A stretch of 6,590 nucleotides of DNA from an uncultured Clostridia bacterium (GTDB taxonomy: Bacteria > Bacillota > Clostridia > Oscillospirales > CAG-272), in assembly GCA_947624945.1 (NCBI GenBank), contig CANQMJ010000130.1, forward strand, positions 1-6,590. The letters run 5' to 3'. Both the position numbers and the translations under genes were made by a program. This document shows positions 6,213 through 6,590 of this stretch, one piece after another. Below the pieces are notes generated by a model that worked only from the letters and a program-made list of their open reading frames with translations, was not told the DNA's origin and made no database searches. Each line of letters begins with the position of its first letter. Within the stretch, counting starts at the first letter, position 1.

Positions 6213-6427
6213 CGGAGACACGACGTTTGGACGGCGCAGTCGCCACGCCGCGAGGAAGCTGTTCGCAGATGGCAATAACGCGGTCTGAGCCCCAATGCAT
6301 TTTTTGCCGCCGACTTGATAACATCGACGAACACACGGGAGCCTCTTTCGGGTTCGACAAGGGGGACTTTCTTGCGAGAATATTATCCGTCTCATGCCAT
6401 TGTTCGCATATCTGTGCGTATCTCCTC

Positions 6428-6450
6428 AAATGCCTTATATAAAAGCATTT
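6428..6450. repeat. AT-rich inverted repeat
   Basis: AAATGC (6428-6433) pairs with GCATTT (6445-6450) around an 11-base loop that contains the self-complementary TTATATAA. GCATTTTC occurs at 6445-6452 and again at 6463-6470, the second copy preceded by the palindrome GCGTACGC and followed by a pyrimidine-rich run. A plus-strand terminator is possible but not canonical. Confidence 0.35.
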
Positions 6451-6482
6451 TCACGGGCGTACGCATTTTCTTTTTCCGCATA

Positions 6483-6519
6483 ACTTTTCATTTTGCGCCG
6501 TATCTGCGCGGTGAAAAGT
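6483..6519. repeat. Perfect 8-base inverted repeat with inner GCGC stem
   Basis: ACTTTTCA (6483-6490) pairs exactly with TGAAAAGT (6512-6519), and inside it GCGC (6495-6498) can pair with GCGC (6506-6509) around a 7-base loop. It lies just downstream of the possible minus-strand stop at 6535. Neither strand has a T-run after the outer arm, so a transcript-end hairpin or protein site fits better than a textbook terminator. Confidence 0.45.
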
Positions 6520-6534
6520 AGTAAATTTGTAGTA

Positions 6535-6590
6535 CTATGCGTTGATACGCTCCATTTCCGCTTTCGCTGAATCGTATGTGATATGGGTGT
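6535..6590 (-). CDS. Possible 3' end of a minus-strand gene (partial, very short)
   Basis: Reading the minus strand in from the right edge, one frame gives THITYDSAKAEMERINA followed by TAG at 6537-6535. The composition is like a real soluble C-terminus, and a symmetric repeat follows it. Seventeen residues are too few to name a family, and the other two minus-strand frames are also open for a while, so this is only a suggestion. Confidence 0.25.
   Translation of the reverse strand, partial: THITYDSAKAEMERINA

Larger units (their letters stand above)
6092..6534. other. Non-coding spacer with several repeats
   Basis: About 440 bases without a convincing gene on either strand. Open frames here start at weak codons, lack family motifs, and overlap each other or run antisense into the glycosylase gene. 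The left half (6092-6300) is GC-rich with hairpins and a 13-base direct repeat. The right half (6380-6534) is more AT-rich with further inverted and direct repeats. I saw no tRNA, no rRNA fragment and no transposase remnant. Confidence 0.6.

Noticed and set aside
6288..6306. ATGCAT followed by six T as a terminator for ogg
   Set aside because: The T-run is present, but no stable GC-rich stem ends directly before it; ATGCAT is a six-base palindrome with no loop.
6340..6385. GGTTCGAC resembling a tRNA T-loop
   Set aside because: No acceptor stem, anticodon arm or D-arm can be assembled around it, and no CCA end is present.
5607..6395. Minus-strand open frame of 262 codons spanning the spacer and the 3' half of ogg
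   Set aside because: It is mostly antisense to ogg and continues through the repeat cluster; it lacks a good ribosome site and any domain. Part of it may look familiar because the spacer could be a dispersed repeat.
6208..6442. Short open frames on both strands in the spacer (6208-6429 minus, 6227-6442 plus)
   Set aside because: They overlap each other on opposite strands and have no recognisable domain; the minus-strand one begins at a TTG, and neither has a well-placed ribosome site. The few Cys residues are scattered.

Overview
The window looks like a chromosomal segment from a GC-rich member of the Bacillota, most likely a gut-type Clostridia lineage. This rests on three observations. 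The gene order yybS (DUF2232) - gdpP - rplI - dnaB is a well-known Bacillota arrangement (in Bacillus subtilis yybS-yybT/gdpP-rplI-dnaC). The DNA glycosylase at the right is of the bacterial Ogg type known from clostridia. Coding sequence is GC-rich but still uses the Ile codon ATA often. Genus and species cannot be read from the sequence.

Layout. Positions 1-5033 hold five genes, all on the minus strand and read right to left: a small two-module Cys/His protein resembling DUF6062 (4308-5033), a polytopic membrane protein of the YybS/DUF2232 type with a very acidic tail (3114-4295), the cyclic-di-AMP phosphodiesterase GdpP (985-3069), ribosomal protein L9 (507-950) and the N-terminal third of the replicative helicase DnaB (1-498, cut by the window edge). 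The gaps are 12, 44, 34 and 8 bases, so they very probably form one operon. Positions 5034-5191 are an AT-rich divergent intergenic region with two minus-strand promoter candidates (each with a perfect TATAAT) and a GC-rich hairpin. Positions 5192-6091 carry, on the plus strand, an Ogg-type 8-oxoguanine DNA glycosylase/lyase. Positions 6092-6534 contain no convincing gene but do contain several inverted and direct repeats. The last ~55 bases may be the 3' end of a further minus-strand gene.

How the genes fit together. The minus-strand operon joins second-messenger turnover at the membrane (GdpP, with YybS as its usual membrane neighbour) to translation (L9) and replication (DnaB). The DUF6062-like protein heads the transcript and is the least understood member. 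The glycosylase is transcribed divergently from the same short control region. That is notable because c-di-AMP is linked to DNA integrity in Bacillota through DisA, but a functional link here is inference only.

For three genes the longest open frame begins at a TTG or GTG. Internal ATG codons fit better, clearly so for gdpP and ogg, which have well-placed Shine-Dalgarno sequences, and less clearly for the DUF6062-like gene. I saw no CRISPR array, tRNA, rRNA, insertion sequence or phage gene. The window is mostly a conserved core region. Its less-explained parts are the Cys/His protein, the acidic tail, the divergent control region and the repeat-bearing spacer.
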